Positions 22,246 to 32,159 of a DNA stretch of 52,275 nt are shown here, one piece after another. The notes beneath the pieces are model-generated. The model was not told where the DNA came from, did not search any database, and saw only the letters and a list, made by a program, of their open reading frames with translations. The DNA lies in the NCBI GenBank assembly GCA_023334545.1, contig JAADVB010000126.1, forward strand, positions 1-52,275. The letters are read 5' to 3'. This stretch comes from Salisapilia sapeloensis (taxonomy: Eukaryota; Oomycota; Peronosporomycetes; Peronosporales; Salisapiliaceae). Numbering within the stretch: position 1 is the first letter of the stretch; each line of letters begins with the position of its first letter. The position numbers were made by a program, and so were the translations under genes.

Positions 22246-24488
22246 TTAGTCCAATTCTAACACCGTCCGGATCTCCTGCGGTGTTCGAGGGATCACGACG
22301 ACATTCGACTTGTCTTCTGCCATCGATGATGAGGTGACGACATTATACTCTTGCTCTTCATCCTGGACAAAGTCGTACACCAAGTCATACGTTTCTGCGA
22401 GTCTTGCGACAGCCAATTGGCGTGCTGCCTCCCGATCATGCTGCTGCGATATACGCTCAATTTGTGGGAGATGTAGTCGAAGCAGAGCTTTTGCAAACAA
22501 CTGCATCACTCCTCCCACCATCTGCGGCTGAAGCTCAGACGCAACATCCCAAGGATGACCTCCAGTTGTTTGCTTCTATCACTTACGTTAGTCTCCAGAT
22601 ATATCCATCCACATCCATCAACTTACTCGATACTTGTCAATCCCTTGGAGAATCTTGTCAACGCGACACTTTTGCTGAAACGCATCTGCCTCCATCTTAC
22701 TCAAGTCCGTCTTCCATCCCTCAACTTCCACCCGCAACGCGGATACCCAGTCCTTTGCATCACCATAGGGCTTGATCGCTGCCTCGACACTTGTAAAATT
22801 ATTGATCTGCATGACAAATGCATCTGACGGTGATAAATCCTGAGCAAACCCAGCGCACATGGTGTGCAGAGCAGGCAGGACTTTCCCCCACAGTGGTTTT
22901 AATTCCTTCTCTCGTTCGTCCTCATTGAGCATAGATGTCTGAGCTACAGCCAAAAGAGCTGCAAGGCGATGGGAAAGCTCGACGATGACAGGGGCTGCGC
23001 CCACATTGGAAGAGTACTCTGATGTGGCGGTGGCAACGGACTCTACGAGTGCGTCGAACTCTTGATGGAATGTCTGAGAAGCTGATTGACGGCATTGGGA
23101 TAACACGTTCGCGAGAGTAGAGAACGGGAGTAGTTGTGAGAATTTGAATTGGTAAAAACCGAGTAAATGAACGAGTTTGGAGGCATGGACAACGTCGAGG
23201 TAGGACGAAAGTGTTTGTTCCAGACGGACTTGGAGTGGAGAAGCAACTCCTTCAAAGGCAACTGCAATCATAGACTGTTCTTGTTCGCCATCTTGCGCAG
23301 AATGAGATGGTGCTTCGTTCTGAGCAGAGTGAAGTGGATGCGACAGATCGCCGTCGAATAAAAGGCGGAAGAATTCGGTTTCAGAAGCAATGCCTTGATG
23401 CACCCATGCCAGCATATCGCCACAGTACCGCTCGGGGTCATGTGCATGCATTTCGATAGGACGAGGGATACCATTGGGTCCACCTCTTGTGAGAGCTGTG
23501 ATAAAGCGACGGACATTGAGTGATTGGCGAGCTGCTGTAATGCTTTCTTTGCAATGGCTAAGAGCATGTGTGTCAGCAAAGTGGATGTATATGAACGTAA
23601 GAGATGTACTTGTAGAATTCAGCGTGACCACGCAAGATGCTTATGGCGCGATGGAGCTCAGATGATGGTTCTCCATCGACTTCAGTGCACTTGCGAGATG
23701 CCCAGGCATACAGACGCTCAAAACCTGTATTTCGGGCGTTTGTAGCGGAGTCTAATAGTTCCTTTCTATCACATATAAATAAATTATAGTATTGATCGTT
23801 TTTTATAAAGTAGGCACTCGTACGCGCAATGGACAGAGCCTTCCGATACGAGAGATTCACACTCTTTTTTTACTCGCTCTATGCGCTCCATGGTTTGAAA
23901 GAAGGATATCATGTCTTCATCCTGTAGCTCTCTCTTGGATATTTGGGCGACTTCATCTGAACTGATTTCGTACTTGTTTAAAAACGCTTGTACTCGCTGC
24001 AATTGGGCATCCACTTGCTTCCTGCGCATATATGAGCAGGTATATATAGTATACTAAACAAGGTGTGGTTTCTACCTCTTTTTAGATAGATTTGCAGCGT
24101 CTGACTGCACTTGCTTGGTCTCACTTTGTGTCGATTCTAGAAACTGATGAATGCTCGTGCATTTATCATCCATCCCTTCGACTTGTGCTTTTAGCACTTG
24201 AATACGCTCGAGTGTCGTGTTCAAGCCTTGCAATGCTTCTTCTGCAATTTGAGACTGGCGTTCCTCCAGTGCCGGTCGAAGAGATTTACGCAACTCGGCA
24301 AGCGACTGTGTCGTGGCGATGGGGAGGACCACACCAGTGTCCATGTTCGAAGCATGATCATTATTGTTACTTGTCGAAGCAACTACTGTGGAAAGTAGAG
24401 ACTTGGATGACTCAATCTCTTGTCGAGATTGCAATAACTTCTTCACACGTGCCTGTAAAGTCGACGATTGGGTCCATGTACTCGTCAT
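22246..24488 (-). CDS. COG6: Conserved oligomeric Golgi complex subunit 6
   Basis: Five minus-strand exons: 24488-24076, 24021-23824, 23765-23610, 23557-22627 and 22527-22246. The frame stays open and gives 659 residues (human COG6 is 657). The diagnostic stretch EFYNHCKES...RRFITALTRGGPNGIPRPIEMHAHDPERYCGDMLAWVHQ is split across exons 3 and 4 and matches COG6 closely (quoted here only in part). The N-terminal part is coiled coil. COG6 is in lobe B of the COG tether, which guides retrograde vesicles within the Golgi. The first three introns are 54, 58 and 52 bp. The last, 99 bp (22528-22626), is longer and contains a second GTAAGT donor, so a tiny extra exon is possible there. The gene is divergent from the TPR gene, 137 bp apart. 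Confidence 0.9.
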
Positions 24489-24625
24489 AATCGAAAATGA
24501 TCGTTTAGGTGTCAGATAGATGGTCGATCCGGTTTATTAGCGATATTATCGGATCGTAATGCTATCACTAGGTTGAGACTAAATCTTAAAGAGACGCGAA
24601 TCAGCTCTAGGATTTGTTCGTTAAG

Positions 24626-26585
24626 ATGGAGACACCTGTGTACGAGATATCGAGCGAGGGGTGCTTGGAGGTAGAAGATATACCGAAAGCGACTCGACCA
24701 TTGCCAACACTACGGCAGGAAGCAGGTAGGATTTGTATAGTAGTTGGATTATGTAGTTCAGGTGAGCCATGCGTTGTACAATCCGCTTATTCGATTTCTT
24801 CCGTGACATAGAGAACTTGAAAGCCCAGGGCAACGACGCTTTTAAGAAAGAGGCGTTCGCGCTTGCATACCAGCTTTATTCACAGGCTATGGAAGTTCAG
24901 CAAGACAGCCATGTATTATTGTATCTGGCGGTGTCGTGAGAGCTTGTTTAACATCACAGGAATAGATCCTCTATAGCAATCGTGCTGCAGCTAGCTTGAA
25001 GCAGCAAAAGTACACTGAGGCACTAGTCGATGCAAAGAAAGCCGTGGATCTATCTCCGAATTTCGCCAAGGTACGACCACACCCAAAAAAGCGTTATTGT
25101 TGGTCTAAGTGTCTACGCCAGGGTCACCTTCGTCTTGCGACAGCATACCAGGGACTAGGGCGATTGAGTGAAGCATTAGCGTGCTGTGAACATGTTCTCG
25201 AGCTTCCTTCGGATGGACTAACGTCTGGCGAAATAAATGCTGCTAAGAAACAGCGTAATGAGATTCGACGAATCCTGACGCACAAGTACAAGGGTTCTAG
25301 TGTCCCGAGAGGCTTTCTATCCAACCAGACGAGTACCATCTACTCTGACAAGGACAACGTACCTGAGGATAGTGAAAGTAAAGAGGAGCTCAAGTGGCAG
25401 CGGATGTTACGTCATTTGAAAGAAGGGTGCGTACGCAGTGGAATCAACGCCAGCGGCGAGAACGTTGTCTTGGATGATGGTGTCTTTAGTAAACTACTTA
25501 ATCCGGCAGAGTTTCAACGACTTGTTTATCCTGGTATCTCGTCCGATGAGCTCATACTCGCACCTCAGAACCTTCGAGAGCTGTTAGAAGATACTTGGTA
25601 CGAGAAAGAGTTATTGGAACTCATGCCCAAGATCCAAGCGAAAGCGCAAAGTGTACTTGCTGGTGTCAAGAAGAGGGGTGAAACTCAAGGAGAGGTCATG
25701 GATGCGTACACAGAGCTTGCTTTGATCCCACAAATCCTGCAAGAAGCCTTCGGGCGAGAGCTCGTCGCCATGGTCCGTCGTGTGAACATCCGGAAGCACG
25801 CTCAATTGGCGAAAGAAGAGAGTTTAGTAGCTGATCCAACGAACGAATGTGCTTCATGGGACCAATTACCATCTTCTGCTCTATCTACTCTATTCTCAAG
25901 TGGACATGAGACTTCCTTTTTCCAGGACGAAGGACTGCCTGGTGTCGCTATCGTCGACTCGTACATGGGGGAAGAGTGGGGGGATCAATTGCTTGATGAT
26001 GTCCAACGGATGGAAACCAATGGTTTGTTGATCGAAGTGGAAGATGCGCTGTCAAAGTTGCCCAATCTGCGTGGGAAAGAGGGAGATGTTGACAGTTTTC
26101 TGGCGAGTAACAAGAGCGCGCGCATAAAATTCGTGACGAAAGAAGAATGTGCTGAAGAGTATCCAGCTTTGGAAGAGCTCGTGGACAAATTGCAGGCACT
26201 GCCGTTTGAAATCAATAAGAAACAGCCTGGAAGAGCCAAGTTATGTGCGCCATTCACGCACTCGATGGCAGTGAACTATCTGCAGCATGGCGAAGCGCAG
26301 AATTGGAGGTTGGATTGTGGAACGGGAGATCAAGATAACGGCTTCCGACTTTCCTGTATCTACTTTTTCAATCCGATCAAAGCGAGCAAGGATGGAAATG
26401 GAAAGTCAGTGATGAATTTACTCTTGGCAAAGGAGGAAGCAGGCAAAACAAACAGTGTGGAAGTGGCAGCCGACCGCTTAGTACTGTTTAAGAGCCAACA
26501 AGTCGCGAGTGAAATTCCGACTGTGAACGAAGAGAGTGGGCTCTACTACCTTTCGTTCTGGATCCACGGACAATGCTTGGAGTAA
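24626..26585 (+). CDS. TPR protein with degenerate EGLN-like prolyl hydroxylase domain
   Basis: Exons are 24626-24725, 24812-24912, 24966-25070 and 25122-26585, giving 589 residues. Intron 1 could instead be only 24762-24811, which would add 12 residues. Splicing rebuilds a clean TPR array: ENLKAQGNDAFKKEAFALAY, ILYSNRAAASLKQQKYTEAL and GHLRLATAYQGLGRLSEAL. The N-terminal third thus resembles Hsp-binding TPR proteins. The C-terminal 200 residues resemble the PHD2/EGLN 2-oxoglutarate dioxygenase fold (GVAIVDSYMGEEWGDQLLDDV, CIYFFNP, YYLSFWIHG). In my alignment the HxD motif is R498-L-D500, the second metal His is Ser565 and the 2OG-binding Arg is Leu576. Iron and 2OG binding are therefore probably lost. 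It may be a scaffold or binding domain; the partner is unknown. Confidence 0.78.
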
Positions 26586-26627
26586 AATGAGAAACGAGAT
26601 GATCGAAAGGAGCATTATATTCACTTA

Positions 26628-28442
26628 CTACGCACGATTTGAACATGAGTATCGAGGTAATACGGGGCAAGAAGCTACTTGAAGCAACTCTTTGTCTGTT
26701 GAATACATGTCGGCAGCGTCGGGAGCATCTTCATTTCCTTGCTTGTACTTCTTTTTGACTTTTCTTGTTGTCGAAGCAGTACCGGCGACAACTCGAGTCC
26801 GCTGAAGTTTCCCTCGATCTAACGATCGCGTAGGTAGATATATCATATCGATAGGAGGACGAAACGAAGCATTTTTCCCTAAAAGCGGTCTAGAAAGTGG
26901 CTGCATATTCGTGCCATCAGATTGTCCGAGCTGAAGAGAGGCGTCCACAACCGTTTGATGTACTGATTGCCAGCAGGACGGACAGTAAACTGCGAAACAT
27001 GATGAGCACCAAAGACTCGCTTCTCTTATCTGGCAACCACAGCAAATAAGAGTCTGCTTACTATTGAGCTGTGCTGTCTGTTGTGTAGCTTTCTCATCAA
27101 CTACATCATTATCCTCACTTCTTTTTCGTCTTACCTGTTTGTCAGACACTCCAGACGCGACATTTGCTGTCATCTCTGTTACTTTTCCGAGCTCATGATG
27201 TTCATCTTCGTCGTAGCCTAAAGTAACTTTTGCATGTTGATGGCTATCATGCCTTCCATCAAGCGCTATTGCATCTTTAGTTCCGGGATGTTTACGTGGC
27301 GAAATTGGCCTCGGTCGTTGCCACGAGCGATGTAGTTGCATGCGACGTTGAACGCTGCGTTCTCGCACGGCTTTTGCCTGATGGAACGTAGAATTTGTCG
27401 GCGGTAACTTTGGTACTTCTTTCAAAAGTCGATAAAAGGAAGGTTCCTGCAGGTCACTCGGATCCACTTCTGTAGAAGCCTCCATATCTTGCGATGTTTG
27501 TTCTACTTGCATGGGTGCGCGTGCATACTTTTTTCGCCAAGCCGGGAATAGAGCTTTGACTTCATTCAAATGGCAAATCCTCACAAGCTGCGTATTTGGG
27601 TCAGTTGTAACCAACTTACTTATAATTCGACCGAGTGCTTCGACAGCACCATCGTAATTTCGATCTAGCTTATAATGCCGTAACGACGGCAGCAGCGCGT
27701 ATTCCATGAGGCCGCCACAAAACATATTAAAGGTAATTTCCCCACGCTCTGATGGTGACTTCCACAATGAAACAGAATTGGACGTGGAAATACCTTCCAC
27801 ACTAATGCCAACAACTTTGCACAACTTGAGCAACATCATCTCACATTCATAAGCAGACCTTCTAGCACTAAAAGCTCGATTACTGGATGGCAGACCCACT
27901 TCAAGAGGTCTGCTAGAAGGCAGGAGATTCCATATTTGCACAAAATGAGGAATGATAATACCACGAAGATCTCCATCACTCAATCTATCTTCTTCGTCCT
28001 TTTCGCCTTCCTCACCCGACTTACTACGATTTTGATTTCGACTCGAAAGAGACCTTGTTCCGTACCCTGACCGGACAACACGGACTGTGCTTGATAGGAC
28101 ATTACTAGAAAGTGGCAATGGGCTAACATGCGACTCTGATAGATATGCATCTTTGCTACATGGCACCACTGCATCATTGTCAAACTCAATTGGCACAATT
28201 TCTCGTTGCTTCAGTGACTGTAGTAGTCGCGGAGCTGTCAAGATGTGTTGCCCAAGAAATCCATGGCCTGCCGTTCCGCCTAGTTTTTCCGGTGCACTCG
28301 ACACATTTGGTTTTCCATTCTCAGTAGATGCAAATGGCACATCACCGTTGTCGGCGTTTTCATTTCTCCTTCTGATACTTACGAGCACAGGGCGATTGAT
28401 CTTGGCACTTTTCACTCGAGCATTCGTGTTTGATGGTTCCAT
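26628..28442 (-). CDS. B-box zinc-finger protein of unknown function
   Basis: A single-exon 604-residue protein. The only recognisable domain is a B-box-type zinc finger at about residues 475-505 (CCGCQIREASLWCSSC... YCPSCW...H), flanked by basic, disordered sequence. A helical central region at about 155-310 (HFVQIWNLLPSSRPLEVGL to LFPAWRKKYA) looks folded but is not recognised. No RING or coiled coil is obvious, so this is not a standard TRIM protein. Its stop lies 42 bp from that of the convergent TPR gene. It shares a 107-bp divergent promoter with the next gene, which hints at co-regulation. The ATG at 28442 is the first in frame. Confidence 0.75.
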   Translation of the reverse strand: MEPSNTNARVKSAKINRPVLVSIRRRNENADNGDVPFASTENGKPNVSSAPEKLGGTAGHGFLGQHILTAPRLLQSLKQREIVPIEFDNDAVVPCSKDAYLSESHVSPLPLSSNVLSSTVRVVRSGYGTRSLSSRNQNRSKSGEEGEKDEEDRLSDGDLRGIIIPHFVQIWNLLPSSRPLEVGLPSSNRAFSARRSAYECEMMLLKLCKVVGISVEGISTSNSVSLWKSPSERGEITFNMFCGGLMEYALLPSLRHYKLDRNYDGAVEALGRIISKLVTTDPNTQLVRICHLNEVKALFPAWRKKYARAPMQVEQTSQDMEASTEVDPSDLQEPSFYRLLKEVPKLPPTNSTFHQAKAVRERSVQRRMQLHRSWQRPRPISPRKHPGTKDAIALDGRHDSHQHAKVTLGYDEDEHHELGKVTEMTANVASGVSDKQVRRKRSEDNDVVDEKATQQTAQLNSKQTLICCGCQIREASLWCSSCFAVYCPSCWQSVHQTVVDASLQLGQSDGTNMQPLSRPLLGKNASFRPPIDMIYLPTRSLDRGKLQRTRVVAGTASTTRKVKKKYKQGNEDAPDAADMYSTDKELLQVASCPVLPRYSCSNRA

Positions 28443-28549
28443 CAGAAGGAATTATCTCTACGTTTTCACAAGAATATGAAGACGCTCTCATCTAATTATA
28501 TCCACAGCAAACTTATTCCTTTCCTTTCCTACCCATTGCGAACTTCACA
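28443..28549. promoter_or_regulatory. 107-bp bidirectional promoter region
   Basis: These 107 bp are the only sequence between two divergent start codons, 28442 (minus) and 28550 (plus). They must hold both 5' leaders and core promoters, unless transcription starts inside the neighbouring gene. Pyrimidine-rich tracts (CTTATTCCTTTCCTTTCC) lie near the plus-strand gene. No named element was identified. Confidence 0.45.
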
Positions 28550-29302
28550 ATGGAAAATTCACTAAACTTTGTGCAGCATGAACGCCGCAAATTTAAAAGC
28601 GGGACGTCCACAAGACATGCGGTCGTCAACTCTAACCTATATGCGCAAATGGACTGGCAGTTTATCAAACATCGAAATCCTGCGGTGCCTTGTTATAGCC
28701 CAAGCCGACAGGTGAAAGCTCTCATATCTCCGCGAGCAAGAAAGGATGATAGGAGGCTAGAGTCGTTACCACAAGTGAATAAGAACTTGATTGATCGCGT
28801 AAGTGGAGAGCATCAGCGACAGATACTGTTGGACTCGACTCTGACTGATATCCACTGCATTGCGACTTCTAAACGTAAATCTGAAGCAACACAAGAGGAA
28901 GCATGTGAAATCAAGTCCGTCCCACGGATGGTGAAGGAAAGACGAGGCGGAGTGGCGCCAGCGTCTTCTAATCAGTTTCTGTTCCAGTGGCAAGAGAGCT
29001 CCTCTAGTTACTTGGCTGAGGATCTGCCACCAACATTTGGCGACCGCCGTCCTCGACCTCCATCAAGGATTCCTGTCGCCCCGTCGTTGACATCAATGGA
29101 CCCAGGCACCACGTCAATACGACGACCTCGGAAACAAACCCGAAAGCCTCCTCTTCCAAGCCGCAAACAGATCCACGACCCTGTCCAAGACACTATTCTA
29201 TCGGCTGAGAAACCGCCAACCCCGTTGCATGAGCTGTACATTTCCCGCGAGTATCAGAAATTCTTGACTGCCCATGGTACTTCAAATTCCGACATGGCGT
29301 AG
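28550..29302 (+). CDS. Basic, proline-rich protein of unknown function
   Basis: A single exon of 250 residues from the first ATG after the divergent promoter. The protein is basic and rich in Arg, Pro and Ser, especially at about 165-215 (RRPRPPSRIPVAP, RRPRKQTRKPPLPSRK). It ends in a short motif-like region (LHELYISREYQKFL). No signal peptide, membrane segment or known domain is visible. Such composition is common in microtubule- or axoneme-associated oomycete proteins, but that is a guess. Codon use resembles the neighbours and the frame is open throughout, so it is probably a real gene. Confidence 0.62.
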   Translation: MENSLNFVQHERRKFKSGTSTRHAVVNSNLYAQMDWQFIKHRNPAVPCYSPSRQVKALISPRARKDDRRLESLPQVNKNLIDRVSGEHQRQILLDSTLTDIHCIATSKRKSEATQEEACEIKSVPRMVKERRGGVAPASSNQFLFQWQESSSSYLAEDLPPTFGDRRPRPPSRIPVAPSLTSMDPGTTSIRRPRKQTRKPPLPSRKQIHDPVQDTILSAEKPPTPLHELYISREYQKFLTAHGTSNSDMA

Positions 29303-29633
29303 AGAGGGTACAAAATTAGCACGAGACATGTGATTATTCCGGTTCTTGACGTCATGGGGATCCTCTCGCGTACGATCAGGCCGTAATGAACGAAAATGGA
29401 GTGGAAAATTGTTGCGCGAATGACACATCAAGATACACGCTTCTTCAGATCAGGAAACAGTAGTCATGACTTGCCTCCATGCCAAGATGGGGAGGATGGG
29501 TACGGAAAGTAAAGCAACCACTCATCAAAGTCGATTTAATCAAAAAAAGTTTATTACGGCGGATTGATTTCAAAGACTAGCTATTCGCTTGCGATTTTCA
29601 TACATAACATTCAATACGAGTCTGTGCTACTTG
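29303..29633. other. Convergent intergenic region
   Basis: These 331 bp lie between two convergent stop codons. They contain an A-run (29541-29547) and AT-rich sequence suited to polyadenylation. No gene was recognised. Confidence 0.4.
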
Positions 29634-30419
29634 TCAGTGATGCTCACGATGACATTCCATGCACAAGAAGAGCGTGTCCGATTTTTTCCCAAATTCGCAG
29701 GGAAAATCAATACGTCCTGTCGCTATCCACGCTTTCACCAGGTACTGTTTGAACCGTTGCAACAAGTCCCGAAAGAACGTCGAGGCATCTTGCAACACGT
29801 CGCCCGTGAATGCGCACGCCACGTCTTTCCATCGCGTGATAAAGTCCACGAGCTCCGACACAGTGGCTTCTCGAATATCATGATCCGAAATGAACGCCAC
29901 AACTTGGTTTACTAGACTACCCACCTGATCCCACGACGCACCTAGTCGATCTCGGACGATCGTTTGGATATACCGCAGACCGTATGGAAGCGACTGGAGC
30001 GTCTGTCCGAGCTGGGCAAACGTCATGGATCCGACTTGACCGCAATAGTCAAAGACATCCTGCAAGTACTTGAGGAAAATATCGTGCAATGTCGAGGCTG
30101 TCAAGAACTGAAGTTCCCCCGTCGATTTGTGCTGTGGGTACAAGACGAGCGGTGGCGACGGGGATACGAGACCTGGCGTTGAATCCATGACGCTTTCATA
30201 ATATCGTTGATGCGTTCCATGCTCCTCAAAGTCAAAGAGCATGGGTGAGATTTCGGGTTCACTACTGTCCTCGGCCTCGTCTGTCGCGCAGCTACTGGCG
30301 TCGCCACGGGGCAAGAGCACGGGGTCGTACCAATCACGCGCGTTGGCCGCTTTCTTCGATGGCACGTCGCTATCCATGCTGCATTTCGAGATGGTACGTT
30401 TCAGCGTTCGCGCTGGCAT
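29634..30419 (-). CDS. Unknown protein with helical C-terminal domain
   Basis: A single exon of 261 residues from the ATG at 30419 (MPARTLKRTISK); the frame continues upstream only to a TTG at 30494. The N-terminal half is polar and acidic, with a lysine pair resembling a nuclear signal (PSKKAANARDW). The C-terminal half, from about 130, is a run of amphipathic helices (LHDIFLKYLQDVFDYCGQVG, GLRYIQTIVRDRLGASWDQV, VSELVDFITRWKDVACAFTG). It ends with a CMECHREHH tail. No family is recognised. The helical repeat pattern could suit a lipid-associated or scaffold protein, but this is only inference. Confidence 0.65.
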   Translation of the reverse strand: MPARTLKRTISKCSMDSDVPSKKAANARDWYDPVLLPRGDASSCATDEAEDSSEPEISPMLFDFEEHGTHQRYYESVMDSTPGLVSPSPPLVLYPQHKSTGELQFLTASTLHDIFLKYLQDVFDYCGQVGSMTFAQLGQTLQSLPYGLRYIQTIVRDRLGASWDQVGSLVNQVVAFISDHDIREATVSELVDFITRWKDVACAFTGDVLQDASTFFRDLLQRFKQYLVKAWIATGRIDFPCEFGKKSDTLFLCMECHREHH

Positions 30420-31144
30420 CTTGTCGGTGGCACACGTAGAGTAATAGTCTTTTGTACTTGCCACACGGTATCCCTTGTTTAAGTAGGTATACAATTCCGT
30501 TGCAAGCTACAGTCGACTGATGGGACGTAAATGAAGAAAACGACTAGTGGCGTGAAGCTTCCTTTTTTTCTTCCTCTTTTCGATTTCGCTTCGGTCTCCT
30601 CAAGCAAATTCGAAAATGATAAAGTCTGGTGCGTAATGGAGGAGAGAAAGGGGGAGTGACGCCATTTTTACAAGATTTTCATAACGCCGGAATCAAGGCG
30701 TTAGACGAGCGTGCATGCAGAGTAGAGATGGATTTTGTCATGTATGCTTGAAAAAGATGTCCTAGTTGTACTTAAGCGCATTAGATCGAGTATCATGGAG
30801 GTTGGAGCAAGGTCGAGCTAGACGTTGCATCATTCTCCACCGAGCGCATCCCTACTTCAGTTTCGAAAGCAGCTGAGTTGGATCGTTTGCGACGCTGGCT
30901 TTGAAATTTGCAATTGAACAAAGCCTATGTCAAGCATGGACATAGTCGAACTTTACGTGTCGTGATACCATGCATTCGCGACGAAGGTAACGTGCACGAC
31001 ACAGGTACATTGCTCTTCAGACACTGATTACATCGGATGCAGTCTGTTTGACTTGAGACTGGAGATCTTGGACAGACACGCCGGATAATACAGTAATTAT
31101 CCGTATGGTCATCAGCTCTGACGCAAAGCGCATTTGAACGTACG
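30420..31144. other. Divergent intergenic region upstream of adenylate kinase
   Basis: These 725 bp lie between divergent genes. There is a pyrimidine-rich patch near 30560-30600. No open frame with a convincing product, no repeat and no RNA gene was found. Confidence 0.4.
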
Positions 31145-32117
31145 ATGGCATCCCGATTCTTCTCATCGACGGCACGACCGCGGAACTTAATGTTTCTAGG
31201 AGCCCCAGGGGCTGGAAAAGGGACCTACGCGTCTCGAATTGCCCCCATGCTCGATATCCCGACGATTTCCACCGGAGATCTCGTACGTGCGGAGATCAAA
31301 CAAGGCACGGCACTTGGAGACAAAGTCAAGGTCTGCTCTCTATAAAGAGTCTCGTGCTAGAAATTCGAAATTGAATCTGTTTTAGGAATACAGCGCAAGT
31401 GGTGCTCTTGTGCCAGATCAAGTCATTCTTGATATGGTCAGCATCTACTCGAAACTACTTGAAAGCCAAGTTGATGATTTGGAGTAGATGGATAAACGAC
31501 TGAAGGAACCGGACGCTCAAAAAGGCTTCTTGCTCGATGGATTCCCACGTAACGTGTCTCAAGCCAAAGCATTTGAAGGCGTAGGATGACTATTGTATCA
31601 TTTTCGACCAGAAAATATTCATGAAAAAATAGGTTGAGCATCTGAACCTCGTGGTGAACATCGACCTGCCGCAGTGGATTCTCATGGAGAAGATTATGGG
31701 ACGGAGGTACTCGTCTCAACGCATCCTATCAATGTCTAGGGTTTGACAACATGATCCTAGGGTTTGCAAGTCGTGCGGCGCGGGGTATAATGTGGCGTTC
31801 ATTGATTACGGCGAGTATCACATGCCTCCGTTGTTGCCCAAGAAAGAGAGTACTTGTGACAAGTGCGGCGGTCACGACCTGATCCAGCGCGACGATGACA
31901 CGGAAGAAGTGGTCAAGCATCGCCTCCAAGTGTACAATGATGAAACGGCTCCTCTCGTCGACTTTTACACGCAACTCGGTCCGTGCTTTGTATCTATACC
32001 TTCCATCTCCTTATTTACCTGTATCGAGTAGGTGTGTTGAAAAACTTTGAAGTCAAGAAAGGATTGGACGATTTAGATCGACTCGTTGAGTTGATTAACA
32101 ACGAGCTAGACTTGTAA
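31145..32117 (+). CDS. ADK: Adenylate kinase, probably mitochondrial
   Basis: Six exons: 31145-31330, 31386-31436, 31488-31580, 31633-31706, 31761-31978 and 32032-32117, with introns of 51-55 bp. They give 235 residues in frame. The enzyme interconverts ATP + AMP and 2 ADP. Visible parts are the P-loop GAPGAGKGT, the AMP-binding [11 protein letters not shown] and the Walker-B-like [11 protein letters not shown] long LID carries a four-cysteine zinc site (CKSC ... CDKC), followed by the [16 protein letters not shown] segment that contacts phosphates. The N-terminus [13 protein letters not shown] is basic and hydroxylated, like a mitochondrial targeting peptide. All splice borders restore conserved family sequence, so the structure is well supported. 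It is convergent with the lipase gene, 42 bp apart. Confidence 0.92.
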
Positions 32118-32159
32118 TCCAACGACCTTGAGCTCGCAATCATTCTAGTCTACATTCTT

